This document shows positions 52,070 through 62,041 of a DNA stretch of 64,000 bases, piece by piece. This DNA comes from Lacunisphaera sp. (GTDB lineage: Bacteria > Verrucomicrobiota > Verrucomicrobiia > Opitutales > Opitutaceae). The stretch is taken from contig JAQSCO010000060.1 of NCBI GenBank assembly GCA_029945445.1, forward strand, positions 310,001-374,000, in the 5' to 3' direction. A program made the position numbers and the translations under genes. Position 1 is the stretch's first letter. The number at the start of each line of letters is the position of its first letter. The notes beneath the pieces were generated by a model that was given only the letters and a program-made list of their open reading frames with translations, made no database searches and was not told where the DNA came from.

Positions 52070-53764
52070 TCAGGTGTATTTGACCACTTCCGCGACGGTC
52101 GTATCGCCCGCGAGGATCGCGGCGAAGCCGGCGTCGCGCAGGGAGGTCATCCCCTCGCCCAGTGCCCTCTGCCGGATTTCGCCCAGTGCCGCGCCCTGCA
52201 CGACCAGCTCGCGCAGCGGATCCGTCAGGCGGAGGAACTCGAAAATGCCGACGCGGCCCTTGTAGCCGGTGTGGTGGCAGGCGGCGCAACCGGCCCCCGT
52301 GTAGAACGGCCGGTCCGGGTGCACCACCGGATCGACCCCGAGCTGTCGCCGCATCAGCTCCGTCGGCTCGAAGGCGGTCTTGCACGACGGGCAAATGCGG
52401 CGCACGAGCCGCTGCGCGAGGACCGCCTCCAGCGTCGAGGCGAGCAGGAACGGCTCGATGCCCAGGTCCACCAGGCGCGTGATGGCGCCGGGGGCGTCGT
52501 TGGTGTGCAGCGTGGTGAGCACGAGATGACCGGTCAGCGAGGCTTGGATGGCGATCTGCGCCGTCTCGAGGTCGCGGATTTCCCCCACCATCACGATGTC
52601 GGGGTCCTGCCGCAGGAAGGTGCGGAGCGCGCGGGCAAAGGTCAGCCCGGCCCCGAGGTTGACCGGCACCTGCATGACGCCGTCGATCTCGTATTCCACC
52701 GGGTCCTCGATGGTGAGCAGCTTCGAATCGAGGGAGTTGAGGGCGGTCAGGCAGCTGTAGAGCGTGGTGGTCTTGCCCGAGCCCGTCGGGCCGGTGACGA
52801 GGAAGATTCCATTGGGCCGGTGGATGATTTCCTCCACGCCGGCCTCGAGGCCGGCGGGCAGGCCGATCTGCGCGAGTTGCAACCGGACCGAGTTCTGATC
52901 AAGCACGCGGAGCACGACACTCTCGCCAAACTGTGTCGGCAGCGTCGAGACGCGCAGGTCGACGGCGCGGCCGCCAGAGTTGAGCCTGATGCGGCCGTCC
53001 TGCGGCAGGCGGCGCTCGGCGATATTGAGGTTCGCGAGCACCTTGAGGCGCGAGATGATCGGCCGCGCGAGGCTCTTGGGCGGCGGTGCCATTCCGTAGA
53101 GCGCGCCGTCAATGCGGTAGCGGATATGGAACTCGTGCTCGAAGGGCTCGAAGTGAATGTCGGAGGCCTTGTCGTGGATGGCTTGGGCGAGCACGAGGTT
53201 GACGAAGCGGATGATCGGCGTTTGTCCGGCCAGCTGCTCGATGTCCTCCTCGGTGAGGGCTGGGTGGTCGCGGGAATCCTCGGCCGACGACTGCAGTTCA
53301 GTCAGCGCGTCGTCGAGCGATCCCACCTCCTCACCGTAATGCTGGCGGATGAGCTGCGCCACGCGTTCGGGGTCGGCGACGGCGACCCGCACGTCGCGCT
53401 CCAGCGCGAAGGTCAGGTCGTTGACGATGTTCGGATTGAACGGGTCCACGGCAAGCAGCGAGACAGTGAAACCGTCGACGGCCACCGGCGCGACGCCGTA
53501 GGTGCGGGCCATGCCGGCGTCGACCAGGCTCAGCGCGTCGCCCGGGAGCGTGGCGGGCGGTTCCCCGGCGTAATCGCAGCCGAGGTGGTCGGCCACGGCG
53601 CGCAGCAGCGTGGCCCTGTCGAGCAGGCCGAGGTCGAGCACCATCGTGGCGAAGGGCTTGCCGGTGGCCTGGTGCTCGTCGAAGGCAGCCTGCAGCAACG
53701 CGGCGCCCACCAACTGGCGCCCGGCGAGGAGTTCGAAAATAATCTGGTCGTGCCCTGCGAACAT
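52070..53764 (-). CDS. GspE/PilB-family assembly ATPase, copy 1
   Basis: 564 residues. The N-terminal MshEN-like domain (FATMVLDLGLLDRATLL) is followed by DIHFEPFEHEFHIRYRIDG. The ATPase core has Walker A GPTGSGKTTTLY, the Asp box LLTIEDPVEY, Walker B DPDIVMVGEIRD and the His box LTTLHTND. The CPSCK...CAAC zinc-binding pair completes the family. It powers polymerisation of pilin or pseudopilin and is translated just before pilC. A second ATPase of the same family is at 54922-56562. Confidence 0.93.
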   Translation of the reverse strand: MFAGHDQIIFELLAGRQLVGAALLQAAFDEHQATGKPFATMVLDLGLLDRATLLRAVADHLGCDYAGEPPATLPGDALSLVDAGMARTYGVAPVAVDGFTVSLLAVDPFNPNIVNDLTFALERDVRVAVADPERVAQLIRQHYGEEVGSLDDALTELQSSAEDSRDHPALTEEDIEQLAGQTPIIRFVNLVLAQAIHDKASDIHFEPFEHEFHIRYRIDGALYGMAPPPKSLARPIISRLKVLANLNIAERRLPQDGRIRLNSGGRAVDLRVSTLPTQFGESVVLRVLDQNSVRLQLAQIGLPAGLEAGVEEIIHRPNGIFLVTGPTGSGKTTTLYSCLTALNSLDSKLLTIEDPVEYEIDGVMQVPVNLGAGLTFARALRTFLRQDPDIVMVGEIRDLETAQIAIQASLTGHLVLTTLHTNDAPGAITRLVDLGIEPFLLASTLEAVLAQRLVRRICPSCKTAFEPTELMRRQLGVDPVVHPDRPFYTGAGCAACHHTGYKGRVGIFEFLRLTDPLRELVVQGAALGEIRQRALGEGMTSLRDAGFAAILAGDTTVAEVVKYT

Positions 53765-53806
53765 GCATGTCCGGCCGGGCCCACGGCCTGAAAATTGGAA
53801 ATCAGC

Positions 53807-54889
53807 TCAAAGCTCGCGCAACTTGAAGCCCATGCTGGTTAGTTTCTCGCGCATGGTGACCGGGTCCTGCGATTTCTCCAGGGCCTCGTCGGGCTCGATC
53901 AGCTCGCGGTTCACAAGGCTCATCAGGTGCGTGTCGAGGGTGATCATGCCGAGGTTGGCGCCCGTCTGGATATCCGACGGGATGCGGAAGGTCTTGTTGT
54001 CGCGGATGAGCGAGGCGATGGACGAGGTGTTGACCATGATCTCGTAGGCCGCGATGCGGCCGCCGCTCTTCTTCTTGCAGAGCGACTGGGAGATGACGCA
54101 GATGATCGAGGTGGAGAGCTGCATGCGGATCATCTCCTTCATGTTGGCGGGGAAGGCGTCGACGATGCGGTCGACGGTCTTGGCGGCGCTGTTGGTGTGC
54201 AGCGTGCCGAACACCAAGTGGCCCGTCTCGGCCGCGGAGATGGCGGCCTCAATGGTCTCCAGGTCGCGCAACTCACCGACGAGGATGACGTCGGGGTCCT
54301 GGCGCAGCGCGCGCTTGATGGCCTCGGCGAAACTCGGGACGTCCGAGCCGACCTCGCGCTGGGTGACGACACACTTCTTGTGCGGGTGGTAATACTCGAT
54401 GGGGTCCTCGATGGTGATGATATGGCCGTCGCGGTTCTCGTTGATGTAATTCATCATTGAGGCGAGCGTGGTGGACTTGCCGGAGCCGGTCGGGCCGGTG
54501 ACGAGGAAAAGGCCGCGCTGGCGGTAGAGCAGCTCCTTGATCTTGTCGGGCATGCCGATGGCGCGGAGATCGAAGAGCTGGTTGGGAATCTGGCGGAGCA
54601 CCATGCCGTAGTTGCCCTTGGCCTTGAGCACGCTGACGCGGAAGCGGGCCTTGTCGCCGAAGGCGAAGCCAAAGTCGGTGCCGCCGTTGAGCTTCACGTT
54701 CTGGATGTGGTTGTCCGGCGTGATGGAGAGCATCAGCTGCTCGGTGTCCTCGGGGCGCAGCTCGGGGCCATCGATGGGGGTCATGCTGCCGCGCAGGCGC
54801 AGGCAGGGCGGGACGCCCACCTGGAGGTGGAGGTCAGAGCTCTTCTGGTCGACGACCAGATCAAGCAGATCGTTCATTTCATAGCTCAT
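53807..54889 (-). CDS. pilT: twitching motility retraction ATPase PilT
   Basis: 360 residues. [18 protein letters not shown] is the PilT N-terminal domain. Walker A is [19 protein letters not shown], the Asp box is [11 protein letters not shown], Walker B is [15 protein letters not shown], and the His box is FGTLHTNSA. The C-terminal retraction motif appears as [14 protein letters not shown], where AIRNLIRE-type sequence is usual. Length fits PilT, so this cluster belongs to a retractable type IV pilus. Confidence 0.94.
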   Translation of the reverse strand: MSYEMNDLLDLVVDQKSSDLHLQVGVPPCLRLRGSMTPIDGPELRPEDTEQLMLSITPDNHIQNVKLNGGTDFGFAFGDKARFRVSVLKAKGNYGMVLRQIPNQLFDLRAIGMPDKIKELLYRQRGLFLVTGPTGSGKSTTLASMMNYINENRDGHIITIEDPIEYYHPHKKCVVTQREVGSDVPSFAEAIKRALRQDPDVILVGELRDLETIEAAISAAETGHLVFGTLHTNSAAKTVDRIVDAFPANMKEMIRMQLSTSIICVISQSLCKKKSGGRIAAYEIMVNTSSIASLIRDNKTFRIPSDIQTGANLGMITLDTHLMSLVNRELIEPDEALEKSQDPVTMREKLTSMGFKLREL

Positions 54890-54921
54890 GCGATGGTTGG
54901 GTTAAAGGGGGTCAAAGGGCG

Positions 54922-56562
54922 TCAAAGGGCGTCGCCCACGGTCACGGACACAACCTCCTCGATTGTGGTGAGGCCGGCGAGAACTTTACGAATACCGTCT
55001 TCTCTCATGGTGCGCATGCCATCGCGGCGGGCCTGCCCACGCAAGCGCACCGCGGTAACGTTGTCGTAAATCATGCTGCGAATCCCGTCGTGGACGAGAA
55101 AGATTTCAAAGATTCCCATCCGGCCCTGATAGCCCGTGCCGTGACAGGCGGCGCACCCCACCCCGTGGGCGAAGGCCGCCGCCGCGAGCCGGGCGGGCGT
55201 CAGGCCGAGCGCGTGCAGCTCGCGGACCGCGGGCGTGTAGGCCTTCCGGCACTGCGGGCAGTTGCGGCGCACCAGCCGCTGGGCCATGGCCGCGCGCAGC
55301 GAGGCGGCCACGAGGAAGGGTTTCGCCCCGAGGTCGATGAGGCGCGTGACGGCCGACGGCGCGTCGTTGGTGTGCAGCGTGCTGAAGACCATGTGGCCGG
55401 TCAGCGAGGCGTTGATGGCAATCTCGGCCGTCTCCCGGTCGCGAATTTCGCCGACCATGACGATGTTCGGCGCCTGGCGGAGCATCGCGCGCAGGGCGGT
55501 CGCGAAGGTCAGGCCGATGCTGGCGTTGACGGGCACCTGATTGATGCCCGCGAGCTGGTATTCGACCGGCTCCTCGACCGTGATGATCTTGCGGTCGGCC
55601 TGGTTGAGATGATGCAGCGAGGCGTAAAGCGTGGTCGTCTTGCCCGAGCCGGTCGGGCCGGTGACCAGCATGATGCCGTCGGGCGAGGCGATGAGGCGCT
55701 CGAACTCCTGCTGGTCATCAGGCAGGAAGCCGAGTTCGGGCATGCCGAGCTTCAGGCCCTCCTGGTCGAGGATGCGCATGACGATGCTCTCGCCGTGCGC
55801 CGTGGGCAGCGACGACACCCGCAAGTCCAGCGTGCGGCCGTGCACCGTGACCTGGATGCGGCCGTCCTGTGGCACGCGTTTTTCGGCGATGCTGATGTTC
55901 GCCATGATCTTCAGACGGGAGATGATGGCGAGCTGCAGGCGCTTCGGCGGGCCGTCGACCTCGAGCAGGACGCCGTCGATGCGGTAGCGCACGCGGAAGC
56001 GCCGCGCGAGCGGTTCCAGGTGGATGTCCGAGGCGCGGCGGCGGATGGCCTCGGCGATGATGGACTGCACGAGCCTGATGAGTGGCGCGTCGCGGTCGCT
56101 CACCCGCCCTTCCTCCGCCCCGGTTCCGGCCGGCGCCAAGGCGGCAACGGCACCGGCCGCCGATGATTCGTCGTCCAGCAGTTTGCCCAGATCGTCATCC
56201 TCGCGGCCGTAGCAGCGGGCGATGGTGTCCGCGATGTCGCCGGCCGAGGCCAGCGCGAGCTGAATTTCGCCGCCGACCAGGCAGCCGAGGCCGTCGATGA
56301 CATCCACGGCGATGGGGTCGGCGAGCGCGACACGCAGCATCCGGCCCTCGCGGGCGTAGGGCACGACGTTGTGCTCCTGCACGAAGGAGCGCGGCAGTGC
56401 GGCAAGGACGTCGTCCGGAATCTGCCGGCCGACCAGTGAGACATGCGGCATGCCGAACTCCGCGGCCACGGCGCGCGCCAGGGCCTCCCCCGCGAGCGCG
56501 TCATTCCCGGTGCACAGGCCCCTTTCCAGGGCGATGGTCAGCAGAGGGTCGGCAGTGATCAC
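54922..56562 (-). CDS. GspE/PilB-family assembly ATPase, copy 2
   Basis: 546 residues. N-terminal domain LPRSFVQEHNVVPYAREG and VALADP is followed by the core with Walker A GPTGSGKTTTLYAS, ITVEEPVEYQL, Walker B APNIVMVGEIRD, FSTLHTND and zinc ligands CPQCRK...CAACHG. It diverges from copy 1 in the N-terminal half and the linker, so it probably drives a different fibre, such as the pseudopilus at 33558-38232. It lies 30 bp behind rho and 32 bp before pilT. A 10-bp unit (GTCAAAGGGC) is duplicated over its stop codon. Confidence 0.93.
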   Translation of the reverse strand: MITADPLLTIALERGLCTGNDALAGEALARAVAAEFGMPHVSLVGRQIPDDVLAALPRSFVQEHNVVPYAREGRMLRVALADPIAVDVIDGLGCLVGGEIQLALASAGDIADTIARCYGREDDDLGKLLDDESSAAGAVAALAPAGTGAEEGRVSDRDAPLIRLVQSIIAEAIRRRASDIHLEPLARRFRVRYRIDGVLLEVDGPPKRLQLAIISRLKIMANISIAEKRVPQDGRIQVTVHGRTLDLRVSSLPTAHGESIVMRILDQEGLKLGMPELGFLPDDQQEFERLIASPDGIMLVTGPTGSGKTTTLYASLHHLNQADRKIITVEEPVEYQLAGINQVPVNASIGLTFATALRAMLRQAPNIVMVGEIRDRETAEIAINASLTGHMVFSTLHTNDAPSAVTRLIDLGAKPFLVAASLRAAMAQRLVRRNCPQCRKAYTPAVRELHALGLTPARLAAAAFAHGVGCAACHGTGYQGRMGIFEIFLVHDGIRSMIYDNVTAVRLRGQARRDGMRTMREDGIRKVLAGLTTIEEVVSVTVGDAL

Positions 56563-56592
56563 ACAAAGGTGGCCGATCCCGCATCCGCGGGA

Positions 56593-58452
56593 TCAGCGGT
56601 TGAGGCTCAGGAGGAATTCCGTGTTGGTCTTGGTCTTCTTGAGCCGCTGGATGAGCATGTCCATCGAGTCGGCGGCGGGCACGCCCTGCATGGCGCGGCG
56701 CAGCGAGTAGATCTTGATGAGCTCGTCGGGATGGTAGATGAGCTCCTCCTTGCGGGTGCCGCTCTTGTCGATGTTGAGCGCGGGGAAGATGCGCTTGTTG
56801 ACGAGGTCGCGGTCGAGGTGGAGCTCCATGTTGCCGGTGCCCTTGAACTCCTCGAAGATGATCTCGTCCATGCGGCTGCCGGTGTCGACCAGCGCGGTGC
56901 CGATGATCGTAAGGCTGCCGCCACCCTCGATGTTGCGGGCCGAGCCGAAGAAGCGCTTGGGCTTCTGCAGCGCGTTGGATTCGAGGCCGCCAGACATGAT
57001 CTTGCCGCTGTTGCCGGCGAGCGCGTTGTAGGCGCGGGCCAGGCGGGTGATGGAATCGAGCAGGATGACCACGTGCTCGCCCTGCTCGACGAGCCGGCGG
57101 GCCTTCTCGATGACCATTTCGGCGCAATGCACGTGACTCTCCGGCGCCTCGTCGAAGGTCGAGCTGACAACCTCGCCTTTGCAGTGCCGCTTGAAGTCGG
57201 TGACCTCCTCGGGGCGCTCGTCCACGAGCAGGATGATGAGCTTCGCCTCCGGCGAGTTCTCCGCGATGGAGTTCGCCATGTTCTGCATGAGGACGGTCTT
57301 GCCGGTGCGCGGCGGGGCGACGATGAGGCCGCGCTGGCCGAAGCCGACCGGCGTGACGATGTCGACCATGCGCATGGAAACGTCCTTCTGGCCCGGCATC
57401 TCGAGCAGGATGCGCTTGAGCGGGTAATACGGGACGAGTTCCTCGAACGGCGGGACCTTCGAGATCTCGGACGGTTTGCCGCCCATGACCTTGAGGATGG
57501 CGACGACGGCCGGGCAGCGGTCGTTACCCTGCGGCGACTGGAGCTGCACCTCGACGGCGTGACCGCGCTTGAGGCCGAAATGCTTCACGAAGATCTCGGG
57601 CACAAGGGCGTCCTCGGGATAGAGCCGGTAGTTCACATCGTCATGCACGACGAACCAGATGCCGCGATCGGTTTGGTCCAGGTAGCCGCGGTCGTAGAGC
57701 GGGATTTTCTGCTCGTTGATGTGGGCGAAAACCTGCGTGATGAGTTGGCGGCGGTTCGGCGCGCCCTCGAACTTGACCTCCATCTTCTTGGCGAAGGCGG
57801 TGAGCTCGGCAAGGTTCAGCGCGTAGAGTTCGTTGAGCCAGACCGGGTCCTCCTTGCTGCTCGCGATCTCGTCGGCGATCTTCTCGATCGCCTCGAGGCT
57901 CGGGAAGCGCGCCGGATCGGGCAGGTCGCCGTAATGGACGACCTCCTTCGGGGGCGCCGGCTGTGGCGGATGCTTGGGGGCCGGGAAATTCTGGCCCCCG
58001 CCCCATTTGCCTCCGCCACCACCGCCGCGGAATTTGTTGCCGCGATGCCGCCGCCCGAATTTGCCCCCCCCACCACCGTGCTGCTGGAAGTTGCCACCGC
58101 CATTGCCGCCACCGGGCTGGCCGCCGGCTTCCTGCGGGTAATTGCCTTCGTCCTGCTGCGAGTGCTGTTGCCCCTGACCTTGGTCACCGCCACCGCCGCC
58201 CTGAGCGGACGGCGCATCGGCCGACGGCTGGGGCGGCGGCTCGGCGCGCACCGGTTCGGGCGCGGGCGCCGGTTCCGGGGCCCGCGGGGGCGGAGCCGAC
58301 TCGCGGGCCTGGATGTCCTTGACGGAAACCTTGGGGGTCTTCTTGCCTCCGCGGATGAGGCGGGAGCGCACCGGGCGCTTGGTTTCGGCCGGCTCGCGCG
58401 AGGCGGAGCCGGAGGTGCTGGTTTCCTCGTCGGATTTAGGGGGGACTGACAT
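56593..58452 (-). CDS. rho: transcription termination factor Rho, long glycine-rich form
   Basis: 619 residues. The first 200 residues are disordered (Pro/Ala-rich, then [14 protein letters not shown] and glycine runs with [16 protein letters not shown]), as in the N-terminal extensions of several phyla. The Rho N-terminal helix bundle ([17 protein letters not shown]) and OB fold follow. The ATPase has [45 protein letters not shown], the R-loop [14 protein letters not shown] and [20 protein letters not shown]. This is the standard-type Rho of the window. Its first 17 bases overlap the end of coaE. Confidence 0.95.
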   Translation of the reverse strand: MSVPPKSDEETSTSGSASREPAETKRPVRSRLIRGGKKTPKVSVKDIQARESAPPPRAPEPAPAPEPVRAEPPPQPSADAPSAQGGGGGDQGQGQQHSQQDEGNYPQEAGGQPGGGNGGGNFQQHGGGGGKFGRRHRGNKFRGGGGGGKWGGGQNFPAPKHPPQPAPPKEVVHYGDLPDPARFPSLEAIEKIADEIASSKEDPVWLNELYALNLAELTAFAKKMEVKFEGAPNRRQLITQVFAHINEQKIPLYDRGYLDQTDRGIWFVVHDDVNYRLYPEDALVPEIFVKHFGLKRGHAVEVQLQSPQGNDRCPAVVAILKVMGGKPSEISKVPPFEELVPYYPLKRILLEMPGQKDVSMRMVDIVTPVGFGQRGLIVAPPRTGKTVLMQNMANSIAENSPEAKLIILLVDERPEEVTDFKRHCKGEVVSSTFDEAPESHVHCAEMVIEKARRLVEQGEHVVILLDSITRLARAYNALAGNSGKIMSGGLESNALQKPKRFFGSARNIEGGGSLTIIGTALVDTGSRMDEIIFEEFKGTGNMELHLDRDLVNKRIFPALNIDKSGTRKEELIYHPDELIKIYSLRRAMQGVPAADSMDMLIQRLKKTKTNTEFLLSLNR

Positions 58453-59077
58453 GAAGGGGACCGGCGGAGCGGTCAGGTTTGTTATTCAGGAGGCGGTCGG
58501 CCAGGGCCTTGACCTGTTCACGCAAAAAGTCGGGAGTGCCGTCGTTAAGGAGAACATGGTCCGCCAGCTCGCATTTTCGAGCCAGTGGCAGTTGCTTGGC
58601 CAGGCGCTGACGGGCGAGTTCCGGGGGGATGCCGCGCTGCTCCAGCCGCCTCAATTGAAGGGCGGAGTCTGTGGTCACGCAGACGGTGAAATCAAACCAA
58701 TTCTCCAGGCCCTTCTCGAAGAGCAGCGGCACCTCGACAATGAAGGCCGTGCCCTGACTTTGGGCGAACACCTCGCGCCAGCGCTCGAGCAGCCGCGGGT
58801 GCAGCAGTTCCTCGAGCCAAGCGAGCGCCGCGGCGTCCCTGAAGACCACCTCCGCCACCTTGTCGCGGCGCACGGAGCCGTCGGCGGCGAGCATGTCCGG
58901 TCCAAGGTGGGCGCGGATGGCCGCGGCCACCGCGGGGTTCGGGAGCAATTCGTCACGGACAGTCTGGTCGGCGTCGAGCCGGCGGAACCCGCGTTCGGCG
59001 AACATGGCCGCCGCCGTCGATTTACCGCACCCCATGCCGCCCGTGAGGCCGACGATCAAGTTGGTGGTGCCTTCCAT
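58436..59077 (-). CDS. coaE: dephospho-CoA kinase
   Basis: 213 residues from the ATG at 59077; an ATG at 59119 would add an unconserved leader. [20 protein letters not shown] is the P-loop. [13 protein letters not shown] is the substrate site. [24 protein letters not shown] and QRRL-type lid arginines ([14 protein letters not shown]) complete the family. It phosphorylates dephospho-CoA in the last step of CoA synthesis. The C-terminus overlaps the rho start by 17 bp. Confidence 0.94.
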   Translation of the reverse strand: MEGTTNLIVGLTGGMGCGKSTAAAMFAERGFRRLDADQTVRDELLPNPAVAAAIRAHLGPDMLAADGSVRRDKVAEVVFRDAAALAWLEELLHPRLLERWREVFAQSQGTAFIVEVPLLFEKGLENWFDFTVCVTTDSALQLRRLEQRGIPPELARQRLAKQLPLARKCELADHVLLNDGTPDFLREQVKALADRLLNNKPDRSAGPLHVSPP

Positions 59078-59142
59078 TCGATACGCTGCCAGACAATGGG
59101 CTTGCGGGATGGGGGGCAACCCCTATCTGCTACCGGGACCGA

Positions 59143-59997
59143 ATGGTTCCCCCGCACGCCATTAACACGAAGAGTTCGGCCGCCGTGCTGAGGGCCGTGA
59201 AGGCGGCGTTTGAGGATATCGGTTCCACCGCCAGCTTCCCGCTGCTGAACCGGCTGTTCGAGGACGTCACGGGCATGTTTGCGGGCCGCTATCCCGGCTA
59301 CCGGGCGATCGACATGCATTATCACGATTACGAGCACACCCTCCAGGCCACGGTGTGCCTCCTGCACCTGCTGCAGGGCCGCAACCAGACCCTGGACAAG
59401 CCGGTGCTGGCGCCCCGGGACTGGGAATTGGCCTTCATGGCCGTGCTGCTCCATGACAGCGGCTACCTCAAGAAAACCGACGACCCCGTCGGAACGGGCG
59501 CGAAATACACCTTCGTCCACGAGCGCCGCAGCTGCGACTTCGCCCGCGAATACCTGCCGCGCATGGGCGTGACCGCGTCGGAGATCGAGGACATCTGCGC
59601 CGCCATCATCTGCACCGGCCCGCGCAGCAAGATCAGCCAGATTTCCTTCCACCGCGACGAGGCGCGGCAAATGGCGTTCATGCTGGTGACCGCCGATTAC
59701 CTCGCCCAGATGAGCGCCGCGGACTACCTCGAGAAGCTCCCCGTGCTTTACCGGGAATTCCAGGAAGCCTTCGACTTCGAGCAGGTGCCGCTGGAGCAGC
59801 GGCCCTACCACAGCCTCGCGCAGCTGCTGGAGAAAAGCCCGGGCTTCTGGAGCAATTATGTGCGCCCGATGCTCGACTTCGAGGCGGGCGGCGTGCATCG
59901 CTATTTGACGACAGCGGGCCAACCCAATCCTTATCTGCAGGCCGTGGAGGCCAACCTCGCCGAACTCCGGCGCGGACTGCAGGCGGGGACGGGGTAA
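59143..59997 (+). CDS. HD-domain metal-dependent phosphohydrolase
   Basis: 284 residues. The HD superfamily metal site is visible: [15 protein letters not shown], then [13 protein letters not shown] and the further His in [12 protein letters not shown] distal Asp in [11 protein letters not shown] completes the usual set. No signal peptide and no fused sensor domain. Related proteins hydrolyse nucleotides or cyclic nucleotides, but the substrate here is unknown. It is divergent from coaE and 28 bp ahead of the comM-like gene. Confidence 0.85.
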   Translation: MVPPHAINTKSSAAVLRAVKAAFEDIGSTASFPLLNRLFEDVTGMFAGRYPGYRAIDMHYHDYEHTLQATVCLLHLLQGRNQTLDKPVLAPRDWELAFMAVLLHDSGYLKKTDDPVGTGAKYTFVHERRSCDFAREYLPRMGVTASEIEDICAAIICTGPRSKISQISFHRDEARQMAFMLVTADYLAQMSAADYLEKLPVLYREFQEAFDFEQVPLEQRPYHSLAQLLEKSPGFWSNYVRPMLDFEAGGVHRYLTTAGQPNPYLQAVEANLAELRRGLQAGTG

Positions 59998-60025
59998 ACC
60001 GACCACCACTCCAGTCCACTGTCTC

Positions 60026-61564
60026 ATGCTCGCGACCATCTGCTCGGCAGCTTTGCTGGGCATTGACGCCGTGCCCGTCCAGGTTGAAGTCAACACGGGC
60101 GAATCCGGCGTGCCTAACCTCATCCTCGTCGGCCTGCCCGATGCGGCCGTCAAGGAATCCGAGGACCGCGTCTTCTCGGCCCTCAGCAATTCCGGCCTGC
60201 GCATGCCCCGCACGCGCACCACGATCAATCTCGCCCCCGGCGACCTGCGCAAGGAGGGCGCGATCTACGACCTGCCCATCGCGCTCGGCATCCTCGTCGC
60301 CACCGGCCAGCTCGGGTGCGAGCAACTCGGCGACTACCTCATCGCCGGCGAGCTGAGCCTCTCCGGCGCCACGCGGCCGATCAAGGGCGGCCTCGCCATG
60401 GCGGTGCTCGCGCGCGACTGCGGCCGGAAGGCCGTGCTGCTGCCCTCGCCCGCCGCGCAGGAGGCCGCGCTCGTCGCGGGTATCGCGGTCTACGAGATCA
60501 CCTCGCTTGACCAGGCGACGCGCTTCCTTGGCGGGCAGTTGAAACTGCCACCGCTGACCGCGCCGGCCGCCACCACCGCGGCGCCGTTCAACACGGGGCT
60601 CGAGCCCGACTTCGCCGACATCAAGGGCCAGCACGCCGTCCGCCGCGCGGTGGAGGTCGCCGTCGCGGGCGGGCACAACCTCATCATGATCGGGCCGCCG
60701 GGCTCGGGAAAATCCATGATCGCCAAGCGCGTGCCGGGCATCATGCCGCAGCCCACGCTCGAGGAATTCCTCGACATCCTCCGCATCCACTCGGCGGCCG
60801 GCCAGACGATCCAGGGCGGACTCCAGTTTCTCCAGCGTCCCGCGCGCGCGCCGCATCACACCATCTCCGATGTCGGCCTGCTCGGCGGCGGCGCCATTCC
60901 CGGCCCGGGCGAAATCTCGCTCGCGCACCACGGCGTGCTCTTCCTCGACGAGCTGCCGGAGTTCAAGCGCTCCGCTCTGGAGGTGCTGCGCCAGCCGCTG
61001 GAAGACGGACACGTCACGATCTCGCGCAGCGCCGGCAAGATCACCCTGCCCTGCGTCTTCATGCTCGTCGCCGCGATGAACCCCTGTCCCTGCGGCTATT
61101 TGGGCGACCCGAAGCATGAGTGCCGCTGCTCGCCGAGCCAGATCCAGCGCTACCGTGCGCGCATCAGCGGCCCGCTGCTCGACCGCATCGACCTGCACAT
61201 TGAGGCCCCGGCGTTGTCCATCGCGGAGCTGCGCAACGACCAGCCCGGCGAATCCTCCGCTGCGATCCGCGAGCGAGTCGACACCGCCCGCCAGCGGCAG
61301 CTCGGGCGCTTTCGTGGCAGCCACATCACGGCCAATGCCCGCATGCCGGCCTCGCAGTTGAAGAAATTCTGCGCGCTCGACCCGAAGCTCGGCGACCTCC
61401 TGCAGCACGCGATGGAGCAGCTGTCGCTCTCGGCCCGCGCGTACGACCGTATCCTCAAGGTCGCCCGCACCATCGCCGATCTCGCCGGGGCCGAGCACAT
61501 CGAGTCCCCGCACCTGCTCGAGGCCATCCAATACCGCAGCCTCGACCGGAACGTGTTCTACTGA
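60026..61564 (+). CDS. comM: ComM/YifB family Mg-chelatase-like AAA+ ATPase
   Basis: 512 residues. The N-terminal domain ([46 protein letters not shown]) and the AAA+ core ([25 protein letters not shown], the zinc-finger-like [32 protein letters not shown]) identify the family. ComM is a helicase that extends heteroduplexes during natural transformation. This, with the pil genes, suggests competence for DNA uptake, though comEA/comEC are not in view. A repeat-framed pseudogene follows. Confidence 0.94.
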   Translation: MLATICSAALLGIDAVPVQVEVNTGESGVPNLILVGLPDAAVKESEDRVFSALSNSGLRMPRTRTTINLAPGDLRKEGAIYDLPIALGILVATGQLGCEQLGDYLIAGELSLSGATRPIKGGLAMAVLARDCGRKAVLLPSPAAQEAALVAGIAVYEITSLDQATRFLGGQLKLPPLTAPAATTAAPFNTGLEPDFADIKGQHAVRRAVEVAVAGGHNLIMIGPPGSGKSMIAKRVPGIMPQPTLEEFLDILRIHSAAGQTIQGGLQFLQRPARAPHHTISDVGLLGGGAIPGPGEISLAHHGVLFLDELPEFKRSALEVLRQPLEDGHVTISRSAGKITLPCVFMLVAAMNPCPCGYLGDPKHECRCSPSQIQRYRARISGPLLDRIDLHIEAPALSIAELRNDQPGESSAAIRERVDTARQRQLGRFRGSHITANARMPASQLKKFCALDPKLGDLLQHAMEQLSLSARAYDRILKVARTIADLAGAEHIESPHLLEAIQYRSLDRNVFY

Positions 61565-61573
61565 CCGGGGGCC

Positions 61574-61590
61574 TCACGCGAAGGCGCGAA
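61574..61590. repeat. left arm of the inverted repeat framing the GxxExxY pseudogene
   Basis: TCACGCGAAGGCGCGAA, 10 bp behind the comM stop. Inverted partner at 61994-62010 (16 of 17 positions match). It is related in layout (ACG-CGAAG units) to the CCACGAAG repeats at 19532. Confidence 0.8.
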
Positions 61591-61593
61591 AAG

Positions 61594-62030
61594 ATGGAAA
61601 ACTTGCCCAAATGTTGATGAACTGCCCGCCGCGGTGGTCGATGCCGCTTATCACCTCCATCGCGACCTCGGCCCGGGTCTGCTTGAATCAGTCTAGGAGG
61701 CAATTCTGGCCAAGCTACGACAAGCCCGGGGCCTTTCGGTTTCGCCAGCGACCGATAGCCATCGAGTTTGCCGGCTGCCAAATTGATGAGGGCTTCCGGG
61801 TTGATCTGGTCGTCGAAGGAATCCTGCTGGGTGAATTGAAATCCGTCGAGCACCTGGCGCCTGTTCACTATCAGCAGGTGCTCACCTATCTTCGCCTCAT
61901 GCACCTGCCAATCGGCCGGCTGATCAATTTCGGCGCTCCCACCTTCAGGGAAGGAATTAAACGCCTCGTGCACGATCACCGGGATTTCGCGTCTTCGCGA
62001 CTTCGCGTGAACGCAAAATCACCTGGCTGA
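61594..62030 (+). pseudogene. decayed GxxExxY-family gene
   Basis: Intact members are about 125 residues of unknown function with a conserved G-x-x-E-x-x-Y near the N-terminus. Here the pieces lie in three frames: MENLPKC (61594); DELPAAVVDAAYHLHRDLGP with GLLESV; and RQRPIAIEFAGCQIDEGFRV then LGELKSVEHLAPVHYQQVLT and INFGAPTFREGIKRLVH. The Tyr of the signature is replaced by TAG at 61694-61696, and two frameshifts separate the parts. The C-terminal frame then runs through the right repeat arm. The gene is therefore dead, but its remains are clear. Confidence 0.82.
61994..62010. repeat. right arm of the inverted repeat framing the GxxExxY pseudogene
   Basis: TTCGCGACTTCGCGTGA, the reverse complement of the left arm with one mismatch. 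A further TTTCGCGTC at 61985-61993 extends the unit. The PL22-like gene stop follows 32 bp later. Confidence 0.8.
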
Positions 62031-62041
62031 CAGCGAATCAG

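Noticed and set aside
54905-54932. Tandem GTCAAAGGGC units near the pilB copy 2 stop as a regulatory repeat
   Set aside because: Only two full units are present, and they include the stop codon. A small replication slip is sufficient explanation.
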